Assembly: GCA_016213625.1 (NCBI GenBank)
Contig: JACQZZ010000048.1
Span: 16,723-80,722 of the forward strand
Direction of reading: 5' to 3'
Length of the DNA: 64,000 nt
Source of the DNA: Actinomycetota bacterium
GTDB lineage: Bacteria; Actinomycetota; Acidimicrobiia; Acidimicrobiales; Ilumatobacteraceae
Shown: positions 8,424 to 17,048 of the stretch, piece after piece
Position numbering within the stretch: the first letter of the stretch is position 1
How the letters are laid out: each line of letters opens with the position of its first letter
Notes under the pieces: generated by a model
Seen by the model: the letters and a program-made list of their open reading frames with translations, nothing else
The model's database searches: none
Told to the model about the DNA's origin: nothing
Program-made: the position numbers and the translations under genes

Positions 8424-9503
8424 TCAGGGCCGTCCCGGATTGGCGGTGAGGTGATCGAATCGGCCCGTCGGCCGGATGCGTCGGTACGCCTCCACCACCG
8501 GCGCCAGTTCGGTGGGCGAGGCACCGTGGAGGATGACGCTGTCGGCCCCCAGGTCGAACTGGTGCAGCACGGCGGCCGCGCACTCGTCGGGGCTGCCGGT
8601 GGCGGCCGGCGCCAGCCACTCCGCGGGGATGAGCGTCGCCACGTGTTCGAGTTCTTCTGTGGTGGCCTTCTGATCGAGCGCACCCCGGAAGCCGGCCACG
8701 AACGGGTCGGCGCGGAACCGCTCGAGCACGGTGGGATCCCAGTCGTTGGTGCGCACCATCAGGTCGCCGTAGGCCTGCAGGTACGTGGCCATCCGGCCGA
8801 CGGTCTTCTTCAGGCGGAGGTCGTGCGGCAGCCAGTCGCCCACCACGGCGAAGCAGCTCCACACCCGCACCGCCGCCGGATCGCGACCGGCCTGCTCGGC
8901 GCTGGACCGCACCGTCTGCGCGCACCGTTGCAGCGTGGCGTCGGTGAAGAAGGTGTGCAGCAGCACGGCATCGAACGCGCGTCCCGCAAGGCGCAGGCTC
9001 TGCGGCCCGAACGCGCTCATCAGCAGCGGGATGTCCTCGCGGAACTCGGGGTCGAGTGCCAACACCGGCCACTTCCCCGCGGGCCCGTCGTGGCCCATCA
9101 CCACTTCGCCGTGCCACAGGCGACGCATGAGGCCGGCGAAGTCCTCCATCTGCGCCGTGGTGATCCGCGGGATGCCGAACGCGTCGAACATGCGGTCCAT
9201 ACCGCGCCCGAGGCCGAGCGCGAACCGCCCACCGGTGAGGCGATGCATCGTGGTGGCGTAACTGGCGGTGACGATGGGGTGCCGCGTGTTGTGGTTGGTG
9301 ACGCCCGTGGTGATACCCAGCGACTGCGTGACCGCTGCCGCCGCACCCGAGAGCGTGACCGCTTCCTTGATGTTGAAGCGCTCGCTCAGGAACACCGAGC
9401 CGAAGCCGAGCTCCTCGCCTGCGCGACATTCGGTGAGCAGGTCGGCGGGCGAGCGGGGAGCGCCGGCCAAACCGTAGAAGCCGAGTTCGTTCATCTGTTC
9501 CAC
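8424..9503 (-). CDS. LLM-class F420-dependent oxidoreductase
   Basis: Luciferase-like TIM-barrel flavin/F420 enzyme of 359 residues. The N-terminus (N-E-L-G-F-Y-G-L-A-G), the S-E-R-F strand, G-V-T-N-H-N-T-R-H-P, and the L-G-L-G-R-G segment match the actinobacterial LLM subfamily often annotated as TIGR03857. These enzymes use reduced F420 (or FMNH2) to reduce or oxidise unidentified substrates. The GTG at 9503 is supported by a TACGGT box 6 nt upstream; an ATG three codons later is the alternative. It is monocistronic. F420 use is inferred from family membership. Confidence 0.88.
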   Translation of the reverse strand: MEQMNELGFYGLAGAPRSPADLLTECRAGEELGFGSVFLSERFNIKEAVTLSGAAAAVTQSLGITTGVTNHNTRHPIVTASYATTMHRLTGGRFALGLGRGMDRMFDAFGIPRITTAQMEDFAGLMRRLWHGEVVMGHDGPAGKWPVLALDPEFREDIPLLMSAFGPQSLRLAGRAFDAVLLHTFFTDATLQRCAQTVRSSAEQAGRDPAAVRVWSCFAVVGDWLPHDLRLKKTVGRMATYLQAYGDLMVRTNDWDPTVLERFRADPFVAGFRGALDQKATTEELEHVATLIPAEWLAPAATGSPDECAAAVLHQFDLGADSVILHGASPTELAPVVEAYRRIRPTGRFDHLTANPGRP

Positions 9504-9509
9504 GGCGCC

Positions 9510-9515
9510 ACCGTA
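9510..9515 (-). promoter_or_regulatory. -10 box TACGGT, leaderless start
   Basis: On the minus strand TACGGT ends 6 nt before the GTG of the LLM oxidoreductase. No ribosome-binding site lies between, fitting leaderless transcription. Confidence 0.5.
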
Positions 9516-9535
9516 GGTGTCGGCCGAAAACGACA

Positions 9536-9573
9536 GCGACCCGGGCCGATCACGATGATCGGACCCGGGTCGC
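9536..9573 (-). terminator. Strong hairpin terminator after sigma/partner unit
   Basis: A 17-bp stem (arms 9536-9552 and 9556-9573, one bulged A at 9563, 3-nt loop) built around GACCCGGG / CCCGGGTC. On the minus strand it is followed by a short CGTTTTCG stretch. It closes the gene ending at 9594. A smaller AGTTCC / GGAACT stem at 9575-9592 lies between it and the stop codon. Confidence 0.75.
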
Positions 9574-9593
9574 GAGTTCCCGCCAAGGAACTG

Positions 9594-10520
9594 TCAGGGG
9601 TTGCTGGAGGAGGTGGAGCTGTCGCTCCCGCCCTTGCCCTTGCCGTTCTGGCCCTTGCCACTGCCGTCGTCGACCGACGTGTCGGGGGCCGAGGCGCCCG
9701 GCGCGGAGTTCGACGGATTGCTCACACTGGCCGGCGTGCTGACGCTGCTGGCCGTGTCGTCGGCACCATGGCCGCCGCCGTTCTTGCCACCATTGTCGTC
9801 GGCGCTGTTGGAGGTGCTGTTGCCGGTGCTGTTCGACGTGGCCGTGTCGTCACCGTGGTCGCCGTTGGCATCGTGTGCCGACACGACGTCGAGGCAGTAG
9901 TCATCGACGCTCTTGCCGGCGACCGAGGCCTCGGTGGCCAGGCTGCTGAACGTGGGATTGTCGGTGTTCTTGGTGGTGCCGTTGCTCCAGGCGGTGCACA
10001 GGCCGAAGTCGCGCTCCGGGAACGAGGTGGACGTGCTGTCGTCGAGGCCTTCGTTCTCCACGCTGGTCTCGGTGGAGCTGGTGGACTCCTCGAGGCTGCT
10101 CTTCGAGCTCTCGGTGGCCTCCGAGGAGGACGACTCGAGGCTCACCGTGGGCGTCGAGTGACGCTCGGAGCTGGAGAAGGGGGTGGGCAGGACGCCGCCG
10201 GCGGCAGCAGCCGCCGTACCGGCGAAGAGCACGGTGGCGCCGACGATGATGGCGGCCCGCTTGGTGATTCGAGTTCCGAACATTGCAATGACTCCCGAGG
10301 TCGTAGCGCCCGCATCAGCGGCCGCGGGTGAGGTGGTGACGGCAGCGGTGAACTGCTGCACGACGGCGGCCATCCCGGCCAGTTCGGCGCCCGATGCGGG
10401 TTGGTGCGCCGCAGCGAACACCTCGGCCACGCCACGAAACTCTGTGGGCAGCGACGAGATGTCGGCAGTGCCGTCGACGAGGCCGTTGGCCAGGTCGTCG
10501 GGGAGGATGGGGTCGGTCAC
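9594..10520 (-). CDS. Ser-rich single-pass membrane protein, putative anti-sigma factor
   Basis: A 308-residue protein directly after the ECF sigma gene with 5 bases between them. About 85 N-terminal residues would face the cytoplasm, one helix follows (about 88-110, IIVGATVLFAGTAAAAA), and the rest is an outside region of about 195 residues dominated by Ser, Thr, Glu, Asp, Gly and Asn, with only two cysteines (C-T-A-W and D-Y-C-L). The topology and gene position match an anti-sigma factor, but I see no zinc-binding H-x3-C-x2-C motif. The extracellular part is low complexity and may be disordered or cell-wall spanning. Function as sigma inhibitor is inferred from context only. Confidence 0.7.
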   Translation of the reverse strand: MTDPILPDDLANGLVDGTADISSLPTEFRGVAEVFAAAHQPASGAELAGMAAVVQQFTAAVTTSPAAADAGATTSGVIAMFGTRITKRAAIIVGATVLFAGTAAAAAGGVLPTPFSSSERHSTPTVSLESSSSEATESSKSSLEESTSSTETSVENEGLDDSTSTSFPERDFGLCTAWSNGTTKNTDNPTFSSLATEASVAGKSVDDYCLDVVSAHDANGDHGDDTATSNSTGNSTSNSADDNGGKNGGGHGADDTASSVSTPASVSNPSNSAPGASAPDTSVDDGSGKGQNGKGKGGSDSSTSSSNP

Positions 10521-10525
10521 GGGGG

Positions 10526-11155
10526 TCAGATCGCCTGGGGAGGGTCGGTCATTACCGAATCGTCGACATTTCCCGAAAACTTTTCGGCGAGCTTGCGCAA
10601 CGCGCGGTGCTGGGTGACGCGCACCCAGTTCGGGGTGCGGTCCAACACCTCGGCCACATGAGCCACGTCGAGGTCACCCACCACCCGCAACAGCAGCACC
10701 TCGGCCTGGTCGGGGGGCAGCGAGCTCGAGATGAGGTCCACTGCCTCCTGTGCGGACAGGCGACCGATGACCGCCGTGGCCGTGTCGGCCCGGGCGCCGT
10801 CGATGGTGGCGGGGTCCGGCTGCAGACGGAAGTGCTCGTGCGGGTCCACCGGATCGGTGGCACGTCGGCCGGCGGTGCGCCGGTGATCTGCCAGGCGGCG
10901 ACGGGCGATGGTGAACACCCACGCGCGGAAGCCGGTCAGATCGCCCTCGAACGTCGAAAGGCCCTGGGCGATGCCGAGCCACACCTCGCCGGCCAGGTCG
11001 TCGGCGGCACGCGGCTCCACACTGCGCAGGAACCGGAGCAACCGCGGCTGCAGATCCACGAACAGCACCTCTGCCGCCCACTGGTCGCCGGCGCGCGCCG
11101 CCACCAACACACTGGCGAACGACACGTCGTCGAGCGGGCCGGGCGGCGGAGACAC
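10526..11155 (-). CDS. ECF-type RNA polymerase sigma factor
   Basis: About 209 residues with sigma region 2 (A-D-D-L-A-G-E-V-W-L-G-I-A then F-R-A-W-V-F-T-I-A-R-R-R-L-A-D-H-R-R) and region 4 (L-P-P-D-Q-A-E-V-L-L-L-R-V-V then a helix-turn-helix ending in R-V-T-Q-H-R-A-L-R-K-L). These bind the -10 and -35 elements of target promoters. A GTG start at 11155 is preferred because GATACT lies 6 nt before it; a longer GTG reading to 11203 adds 16 non-conserved residues. It is co-transcribed with the Ser-rich membrane protein. I see no pair of GGAAC-type promoters marking an autoregulated regulon here. Confidence 0.88.
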   Translation of the reverse strand: MSPPPGPLDDVSFASVLVAARAGDQWAAEVLFVDLQPRLLRFLRSVEPRAADDLAGEVWLGIAQGLSTFEGDLTGFRAWVFTIARRRLADHRRTAGRRATDPVDPHEHFRLQPDPATIDGARADTATAVIGRLSAQEAVDLISSSLPPDQAEVLLLRVVGDLDVAHVAEVLDRTPNWVRVTQHRALRKLAEKFSGNVDDSVMTDPPQAI

Positions 11156-11228
11156 CTGGGAAGTATCCGCCGCTCCTGCCACGCCGTCACCACAGAAAAG
11201 CACAAAAGGGCCGAACGGCCCACCGAAC

Positions 11229-11234
11229 TACGGT
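11229..11234 (+). promoter_or_regulatory. -10 box TACGGT, leaderless start
   Basis: TACGGT ends 7 nt before the ATG at 11242, in the short gap between the divergent sigma gene and the GNAT gene. No Shine-Dalgarno is present. Confidence 0.5.
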
Positions 11235-11241
11235 CTCTCGG

Positions 11242-12201
11242 ATGACGACCATCGAACTGCGCCCGGTGCGACCGGGCGACTTCGGCGAGATCTGTGCGCT
11301 CCATCAGGGTGCGCAGCGATTCGACGGAGTGCCCCAGGTGCTCGAGCTCGACGAGCTGGAAGGGGACCTCGATGACGAGCACGTGGTGCTCGCCACCGAC
11401 ACCCGGCTCGCCGAGGTCGACGGCGAGCTCGCCGGCTACGCGTACACGTTCCATCTCCCGAGCGAGGTGAAGGAGGAACGCTGCTACGTCTTCGGCGAGG
11501 TCGACCCAGCGCATCGCCGGCGCGGTGTGGGCACCGCGCTGATGGAATGGGCCGTCGAGCGCGCTGCCCAGCAGCTGCGCTCGTCGGAGCGGTCACTTCC
11601 CTGTTTCGTGCGCGCCGACTCGTACGACTTCATCGAGGGAGCGCACCGCTTGTTCGCGAACGTCGGCATGGCGCCCGTGCGCTACAACGACGAACTGCTC
11701 CGCCCCCTCGACCCTCTCCCCGAACGGCGCACCGTGCCCGGGGTGCGGATCGTGCCGTGGCCGGATGACCGCGACGAGGAGATCCGTCTCGCCAAGAACG
11801 CTGCCTTCGCCGACCACTGGGGCTCCACGCCCACGTCGCCACACCATTGGGAGCAGATGGTGCACGGCTACGGCGCCCGGCCCGATCTGTCGTTCATCGC
11901 GATCGACGACGCCGGCCGGGTGGTGGGCCACTGCGTGAACACTCGCATGGAGGCCGACGACGCCGTCGTGGGCCGGAGCGACGGTTGGATCGACAACCTG
12001 GGCACCGTGCGCGAGTGGAGGGGCCGAGGAATCGCCTCGGCCCTCATCGTCGAGTCGCTGCACGCGTTCGCCGGTGCCGGTTTCACCCACGCCTCGATCG
12101 AGGTGGACTCGGAGAACCCCACCGGTGCCGCACGCCTGTATCGCAGCCTCGGGTTCGAACCCGTGCACCGCAAGATCACGCACCAGATCGAGTTGGGCTG
12201 A
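11242..12201 (+). CDS. Tandem-GNAT acetyltransferase, mycothiol synthase-like
   Basis: 319 residues containing two GNAT folds. The first has the acetyl-CoA loop V-D-P-A-H-R-R-R-G-V-G-T-A-L at about 88-101; the second has V-R-E-W-R-G-R-G-I-A-S-A-L and the closing N-P-T-G-A-A-R-L-Y-R-S-L-G-F. This arrangement is that of MshD, which acetylates the last mycothiol precursor, but several other actinobacterial double-GNAT proteins share it. No other mycothiol gene is nearby, so the substrate is open. The start is fixed by a TACGGT box with no ribosome-binding site. Confidence 0.82.
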   Translation: MTTIELRPVRPGDFGEICALHQGAQRFDGVPQVLELDELEGDLDDEHVVLATDTRLAEVDGELAGYAYTFHLPSEVKEERCYVFGEVDPAHRRRGVGTALMEWAVERAAQQLRSSERSLPCFVRADSYDFIEGAHRLFANVGMAPVRYNDELLRPLDPLPERRTVPGVRIVPWPDDRDEEIRLAKNAAFADHWGSTPTSPHHWEQMVHGYGARPDLSFIAIDDAGRVVGHCVNTRMEADDAVVGRSDGWIDNLGTVREWRGRGIASALIVESLHAFAGAGFTHASIEVDSENPTGAARLYRSLGFEPVHRKITHQIELG

Positions 12202-12223
12202 CCGACCTCCGACCGCGCGCGCC

Positions 12224-12229
12224 TATCGT
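12224..12229 (+). promoter_or_regulatory. -10 box TATCGT, leaderless start
   Basis: TATCGT ends 6 nt before the ATG at 12236; no Shine-Dalgarno. It supports the ATG start of the aldehyde dehydrogenase over a longer reading from 12074, which would overlap the upstream gene. Confidence 0.5.
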
Positions 12230-12235
12230 GCGGCC

Positions 12236-13693
12236 ATGGAGTTCATCACCACACCGCTCTCCGACATCGCCCCCAAGGTGACCGAGGCTCGTCGGGCGTT
12301 CGACGACGGCCGCACCAAGCCGTACGCCTGGCGCGTCGCCACACTCGAGCGCCTGCGCGACCTGCTCGTGGAACGCGAAGACCGCTTCCTCGACGCGCTC
12401 GCCGCCGACTTCGGCAAGCCCCGTGCCGAGGCGTGGCTCACGGAGATCGGGTTCACCGTCAACGACGTGAACCACACGCTCGCCCATCTGCCGTTGTGGA
12501 TGAAGCCCGACAAGGTCGCCACGCCGGTGGCCTTCAAGCCGGGCAAGTCGTACATCGTGAGCGAACCCGTCGGGGTCACGTGCGTCATCGCGCCGTGGAA
12601 CTACCCGGTGCAGTTGCTGCTCGTCCCCGTCGTGGCGGCCATCGCCGCCGGCAACGCCGTGCTGGCCAAGCCGAGCGAGCTCGCGCCGCACACCGCCGCC
12701 GAACTCGTGTCGCTGCTCGACGATCTGGGCGACCCTGCCATCGCCTCCGTCCAGGGCGGGGTGGCCGAGACGACGGAGTTGCTGGCGCAGCGCTTCGACC
12801 ACATCCTGTACACCGGCAACAGTCGGGTCGCCCGCATCGTCATGCGAGCCGCGGCCGAACACCTCACGCCGGTCACGCTCGAACTCGGCGGCAAGAGTCC
12901 CGCCATCGTCAGTCGCAACGCCAACATCGATGTCGCGGCCAAGCGCATCGCGTGGGGCAAGTTCGTCAACGCCGGCCAGACCTGCATCGCACCCGACTAC
13001 GTGCTCGTCGAGCGATCGGTCCACGATCAACTGGTGCGCGCCCTGGGCACGAGCATCGAGTCGTTCTACGGCAGCGACCCCCAGGCCAGTCCCGACTTCA
13101 CCCGCATCGTCAACGAGCCGCACTTCCACCGCATCGAGAAGCTCCTGCACAACGGCACGGTGGCCATCGGCGGGCAGTCCGACCCCGACACCCGCTACAT
13201 CGCCCCCACCGTGCTCACCGGTATCACCAAGGACGACCCGGTGATGGGTGAGGAGATCTTCGGGCCGGTGCTCCCCGTCATCGCCGTCGACTCGCTCGAC
13301 GAGGCGATTCGGTTCGTGAACGACGGCGCGGCCAAGGGCGACAAGCCACTCGCGCTCTACACGTTCAGCGAGAGCGACGACGAGAACGACACGGTGCTCG
13401 CCAACGCCACCAGCGGCGGCGCCTGTGTGAACGGCACGCTCCTCCACATCAGCAACCCGGCCCTGCCGTTCGGTGGCGTGGGAGAGAGCGGGATGGGCGC
13501 CTACCACGGCAAGTTCGGCTTCGACACGTTCAGCCACCAGCGGTCGGTGCACACCCGCAGCACGAAGATCGACCCCGCGCTGATGTACCCGCCGTACACG
13601 CCGAAGAAGGAGAAGCTGTTGCGCAAGGGCATGGTCATGCCCGATCCGCGCGACGTGGCCGCCAAGGCCCGCAGCTACTTCCACAAGCCCTGA
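12236..13693 (+). CDS. NAD(P)-dependent aldehyde dehydrogenase (ALDH3-like)
   Basis: Oxidises aldehydes to carboxylic acids. The catalytic Cys is in N-A-G-Q-T-C-I-A-P-D-Y, the general-base Glu in L-E-L-G-G-K-S-P, and the cofactor loop I-A-P-W-N-Y-P-V-Q and E-E-I-F-G-P-V-L-P are all present. The compact N-terminus and the C-terminal G-G-V-G-E-S-G-M-G-A-Y-H-G-K-F-G-F-D-T-F-S-H are typical of class-3 (fatty aldehyde/coniferyl aldehyde) enzymes. Length is 485 residues. It is a single gene, ending tail-to-tail with engB about 20 bases apart. Confidence 0.93.
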   Translation: MEFITTPLSDIAPKVTEARRAFDDGRTKPYAWRVATLERLRDLLVEREDRFLDALAADFGKPRAEAWLTEIGFTVNDVNHTLAHLPLWMKPDKVATPVAFKPGKSYIVSEPVGVTCVIAPWNYPVQLLLVPVVAAIAAGNAVLAKPSELAPHTAAELVSLLDDLGDPAIASVQGGVAETTELLAQRFDHILYTGNSRVARIVMRAAAEHLTPVTLELGGKSPAIVSRNANIDVAAKRIAWGKFVNAGQTCIAPDYVLVERSVHDQLVRALGTSIESFYGSDPQASPDFTRIVNEPHFHRIEKLLHNGTVAIGGQSDPDTRYIAPTVLTGITKDDPVMGEEIFGPVLPVIAVDSLDEAIRFVNDGAAKGDKPLALYTFSESDDENDTVLANATSGGACVNGTLLHISNPALPFGGVGESGMGAYHGKFGFDTFSHQRSVHTRSTKIDPALMYPPYTPKKEKLLRKGMVMPDPRDVAAKARSYFHKP

Positions 13694-13707
13694 CGCGCGA
13701 ACGTCGG

Positions 13708-13721
13708 CCCCCGTCAGGGGG
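13708..13721. terminator. Short GC hairpin between convergent genes (weak)
   Basis: CCCCC-GTCA-GGGGG forms a 5-bp stem whose loop holds the engB stop codon. It lies between the aldehyde dehydrogenase and engB ends. No T-tract; a weak candidate. Confidence 0.35.
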
Positions 13722-14292
13722 TGAGCATCATCAGGACGTGTTGGGCGAGCTCGGGAATGCCCGTGCCCTTCGAGGCGCTCACCCACATGATGTCGCCGGG
13801 CTCGAGCTCGGCGCGGGCGGCCAGGTCCTTCTTGCGTGTGGCGCGCTTGGCGGACTTCACCTTGTCGAACTTGGTGGCCACCACGGTGTGCGGCACGTCG
13901 TTGGCGCGCAGCCAGTCGAGCATCTGCACGTCGAGCGGCGTGGGCCCGATCTCGCCGTCGACCAGCACGAACACCAACTCGAGACCCTCGCGCTCGAGCA
14001 GGTAGCCCTCGATCATGCGCTGCCACCCGGCCCGCTCCTTCGCCGGCACGCGCGCATAGCCGTAGCCGGGCAGGTCGACCACCGAGCCACCGTTGGGCAG
14101 GACGAACATGTTCAGCAGTTGCGTGCGGCCAGGCGTGTTCGACACTCGGGCCAGCTGCCGTTGATTCGCGAGGGCGTTGATGAGCGAACTCTTGCCCACG
14201 TTGCTGCGCCCGACGAACGCCACCTCGTGCTGCGCGTCGGGGAGATCGACGTGTCGTTTCGCGGACGTGACGAACTTCAGTTGCAGCGGCAC
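13714..14292 (-). CDS. engB: Ribosome biogenesis GTP-binding protein EngB (YsxC/YihA)
   Basis: GTPase needed for assembly of the large ribosomal subunit. G1 is G-R-S-N-V-G-K-S-S at about 28-36, G2 includes N-T-P-G-R-T-Q, G3 is D-L-P-G-Y-G-Y-A (the EngB hallmark), G4 is T-K-F-D-K and G5 lies in V-S-A-S-K-G. The 192-residue length is normal. The GTG start at 14292 follows the previous gene's stop by four bases, with CACAAT 6 nt before it, so it could be read both from the operon and from its own weak promoter. Confidence 0.95.
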   Translation of the reverse strand: MPLQLKFVTSAKRHVDLPDAQHEVAFVGRSNVGKSSLINALANQRQLARVSNTPGRTQLLNMFVLPNGGSVVDLPGYGYARVPAKERAGWQRMIEGYLLEREGLELVFVLVDGEIGPTPLDVQMLDWLRANDVPHTVVATKFDKVKSAKRATRKKDLAARAELEPGDIMWVSASKGTGIPELAQHVLMMLTP

Positions 14293-14296
14293 GGGC

Positions 14297-15310
14297 TCAT
14301 TGTGCCAGCGCGAACGTGAATGCGCCGATGGCGGTGTCGAGCGACGCGGTGTCGGTGGAGATGGCCCACATCAACAGGTTCGCGGCCTCGGGTGTGTCGG
14401 TGCCCAGGAAGTAGAACTTGTCGCCATCGGTGTAGCTGACACCGGCGAGGATGCCGTACGTCCCCGGCGTCGTGGGGTTGCCGTCGGTGACGATGGGCAG
14501 CAACTCGTCGGGAGTACCGGCCGGCAGCGTGGTCTCCGGCAGATAGATGAAGATACGCGTCGTGGTGATGCCACTGCTGTCGACGACGTCGACACCCGCC
14601 ACCATTCCCGGGACTGCCGCGATGGTGGGCGACGAGTCGATGACCGAGATGAACGTCTCCACGACCGCCTGGTCGGACTCGACGAAGGTGAATCCCTGTG
14701 CAGGCGCGAGGTCGGCTGCCAACGGCTCGATGGTCTTGTTGGTGCTCGACACCGGCGTGGTGGGCGCCGGGGTGGTGTCGACCGGGGTGGTGTCGACGGG
14801 CTCGGTCACCGGTGGATCGGTCACCGGCGGCGCCACTTCGAAGGCGAACAGCGGATCCAACGCACAGCGCTCGGCACCCAATCCTTCGGCGAGATCCGCG
14901 TTGTCGGTACTGAGGGTCTCGAACGTGGCGATGTTGCTGTCGATGGTGGCCTGGTCGTCGGCGGTGGCTGCGGCCGCGATGTCGTCGAGCGTGGTGACCT
15001 GATCGTCGAAGTTGGCCACGAGCCCCTTGGCGTCGGCGACGACCGCGTCGTCGGACGGCACCTCCAGTGCCTTCATGTCGGCCAGTGCGTTCTCGTACGC
15101 CTTGGAGGCACCCGAAGCGAACGGGGCGAGCTCGGCGTTCGACGTGGGCGTGGTGAGGTCGCTGAGATCGTTGTCGAGCGTGCGACAGATCTCGTTCACG
15201 CGGTCGACGAAGTCGGACGAGGTGGGTCCGTCGTCACCACCGCACGACGCGGCCACGGTGCTCAACACCAATGCGGCGACCGTCGCCAACCGCTTCGAAC
15301 TCGCCCTCAT
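14297..15310 (-). CDS. Secreted lipoprotein of unknown function
   Basis: A 337-residue protein starting with a lipoprotein signal: basic start, hydrophobic core A-T-V-A-A-L-V-L-S-T-V and a lipobox A-A-S-C. Mature sequence begins with G-G-D-D, a helical region of about 140 residues, a Pro/Thr-rich linker with repeated P-V-D-T-T (about 165-195), then a second domain of about 140 residues that I do not recognise. It is probably attached to the outer face of the membrane. The ATG at 15310 is chosen: TACGGT sits directly against a longer GTG at 15340, so a transcript starting about 7 nt later would not include that codon. Confidence 0.75.
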   Translation of the reverse strand: MRASSKRLATVAALVLSTVAASCGGDDGPTSSDFVDRVNEICRTLDNDLSDLTTPTSNAELAPFASGASKAYENALADMKALEVPSDDAVVADAKGLVANFDDQVTTLDDIAAAATADDQATIDSNIATFETLSTDNADLAEGLGAERCALDPLFAFEVAPPVTDPPVTEPVDTTPVDTTPAPTTPVSSTNKTIEPLAADLAPAQGFTFVESDQAVVETFISVIDSSPTIAAVPGMVAGVDVVDSSGITTTRIFIYLPETTLPAGTPDELLPIVTDGNPTTPGTYGILAGVSYTDGDKFYFLGTDTPEAANLLMWAISTDTASLDTAIGAFTFALAQ

Positions 15311-15410
15311 CCCAACGCTCCGATCCTCAGGTTGGGCCACACCGTAGACCCTGCATGCCCCACCACCGCAGAATGGACGGCGGTTCGCCGGATTGGATGG
15401 GTCGCCGCGG

Positions 15411-16175
15411 TCAGGCGACGACGAGCGAGTCGAACAGGTCGGTGCTGAAGAGCTGTTCGTCCCACGTCATCACGCACCCGCCATAGCCCGGGTGACGCTG
15501 CAGCCACGCCAGCCCTTCCACGCCCATCACGTACACCGTGGTGGCGAAGGCGTCGGCCTCGGCGATCGACGGACCGACCACCGTGACAGCGGCGACCTCC
15601 GTCGAGGGAAGGTCCACCCGCGGGTCGTGGATGTGTGCGCCTCGCTCATAGCTCCCCGACGTCGCGATGCCCATGCGGCCCGTACCGGACAACACCAGCG
15701 CCACTGCATCGGCGTCGGGCCGGCGGATGCCGATGCGCCAGGGCTCGCCGTCGTGGTTGAGCCCCCCGAGCGCGATGTCGCCACCGGCGTTGATGCAGAA
15801 GTCCTCCACGCCATGGCCCACGAGCAACTGGCGGGCACGCTCGACCGACCAGCCCTTCACGTAGCCACACGGATCGAAGCGCGTGCCGTTGGGCGAGGGC
15901 AGGTTCCAGACGTCGAACACGCCGCCGGTGTCGACCACCAGCTGCTCACAGCGACCCAGCACTTCCAGCACGTCGGCGGTGAGGCACGGGTCGCCGGGAC
16001 CCACTTCGCCTCGCCCGATTCGGCTGATGGTGCTCTGCTCCTTGTACGGGCTGAACACCTCGTCGACCTCGTGGAACCAGCTGACGAGCTCGTCGATGAG
16101 CGATCGGTCGTGCGAGTCGACGATGTCGATGCTGATGGACGTTCCCATCACCGCTTCCACGTGGTGCAGCGCCAT
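15411..16175 (-). CDS. apbE: FAD:protein FMN transferase ApbE
   Basis: Attaches FMN from FAD to a Thr/Ser of target proteins. Family motifs are present in order: E-A-V-M-G-T-S at the start, the F-S-P-Y-K-E-Q-S-T-I-S segment, F-D-P-C-G-Y-V-K-G-W, C-I-N-A-G-G-D-I, H-I-H-D-P-R, and A-E-A-D-A-F-A-T-T-V-Y-V-M-G with the metal-binding residues. The 254-residue form has no clear signal peptide, so it may work in the cytoplasm or be truncated relative to secreted forms. It is last in an operon, 9 bases after a gene encoding its evident substrate, the FMN-binding protein. Confidence 0.92.
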   Translation of the reverse strand: MALHHVEAVMGTSISIDIVDSHDRSLIDELVSWFHEVDEVFSPYKEQSTISRIGRGEVGPGDPCLTADVLEVLGRCEQLVVDTGGVFDVWNLPSPNGTRFDPCGYVKGWSVERARQLLVGHGVEDFCINAGGDIALGGLNHDGEPWRIGIRRPDADAVALVLSGTGRMGIATSGSYERGAHIHDPRVDLPSTEVAAVTVVGPSIAEADAFATTVYVMGVEGLAWLQRHPGYGGCVMTWDEQLFSTDLFDSLVVA

Positions 16176-16184
16176 GAGGGTGAC

Positions 16185-17030
16185 TCAGCCGGTGATGCCC
16201 GAGGCGGACTTCGCCGCGTCGATCGCCGACTGCAGCGAGGCGACGTAGCTGTTGTAGGTGTAGGTCGCACCCGACACACCGTTGATGTCGGCGCTCTGGG
16301 CCGTGATGGCTTCGGAGATCAGCGTGGGAAGCGCCCGCTGGTTGATGCGGACGCTCTTGTTGTCGCCGTCGGGGTAGGAGAGGATCTGCACGTCGACCAG
16401 CTGACCACCGCTGTAGACCGCCTGCACCTGCACGGTGCCCCAACGGTTCTGCGATGCGGCACCGACGTAGGTGCCGTCGAGGATCGTCGTGTTGGCGGGG
16501 GGCGTCGTGGCGACCGCCGTGGTCGACGTGTCGCCTGCGGCCGTGGTGGACGTGTCGCCGACAGCGGCGACCACTGTCGTGGCGGTGGTGGCTGCCGTGG
16601 CGGCGACGGTGGTGTCGGCCGCGGCGACGGTGCCGCCGGTGAGGATGACCGAATCGGTGCTCGACTCGTTGTTGGCGAACATCGCCGCGAGACCGGCGGT
16701 GGTGACCACGCTCAAGGCGAGCGAGGCGGCCTTCGCACCGCGAGCCGGCTTGGCCCGACGACCGGCGGACCTGGCGCCGGCGCGGGCCGCCTGCGAACGA
16801 GCGGTCGCTGCGGCGAGCTGCTGCTGCTGGGCGGCGTTCGTGCCCTGCAGGGGGATGCGGGTGGATGCGGAGCCCGCCGAAGGAGCAGCGGCGGCAACCG
16901 GCGGGGGCAGCGGGCTGCCCGGACGGCGCGAGTTCAACTGCTCGAGGCGCTGGGCCAGCAACGGATCGATGGGCTGACGACCTGCGGGCTTCGCCTGGGG
17001 CTTCGACGGTGGCTTCGACTGCTTCGACAT
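16185..17030 (-). CDS. Membrane-anchored FMN-binding domain protein
   Basis: 281 residues. The N-terminal 90 or so are Gln/Pro/Ala-rich and basic and would stay inside; one helix (about 101-118) leads to an Ala/Thr-rich linker and a C-terminal FMN-binding domain (about 180-281). The domain ends with D-I-N-G-V-S-G-A-T-Y-T-Y, carrying the S-G-A-T-x-T flavinylation motif whose second Thr receives FMN from ApbE, as in RnfG/NqrC. It sits between a ferric-reductase-like membrane protein and apbE, so it is probably a mobile flavin electron carrier outside the membrane. Confidence 0.88.
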   Translation of the reverse strand: MSKQSKPPSKPQAKPAGRQPIDPLLAQRLEQLNSRRPGSPLPPPVAAAAPSAGSASTRIPLQGTNAAQQQQLAAATARSQAARAGARSAGRRAKPARGAKAASLALSVVTTAGLAAMFANNESSTDSVILTGGTVAAADTTVAATAATTATTVVAAVGDTSTTAAGDTSTTAVATTPPANTTILDGTYVGAASQNRWGTVQVQAVYSGGQLVDVQILSYPDGDNKSVRINQRALPTLISEAITAQSADINGVSGATYTYNSYVASLQSAIDAAKSASGITG

Positions 17031-17048
17031 GATGACTGCTTCCGGGGG

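Noticed and set aside
9575..9592. AGTTCC-N6-GGAACT as a third copy of the GAAC-N4-GTTC element.
   Set aside because: It has one short dyad with different spacing, no paired unit at 20-bp pitch and the adjacent gene does not end Arg-Thr.
12151..12166. GGTTCGAACCC, which looks like a tRNA T-loop.
   Set aside because: It lies inside the GNAT coding region and no acceptor, D or anticodon stems surround it.
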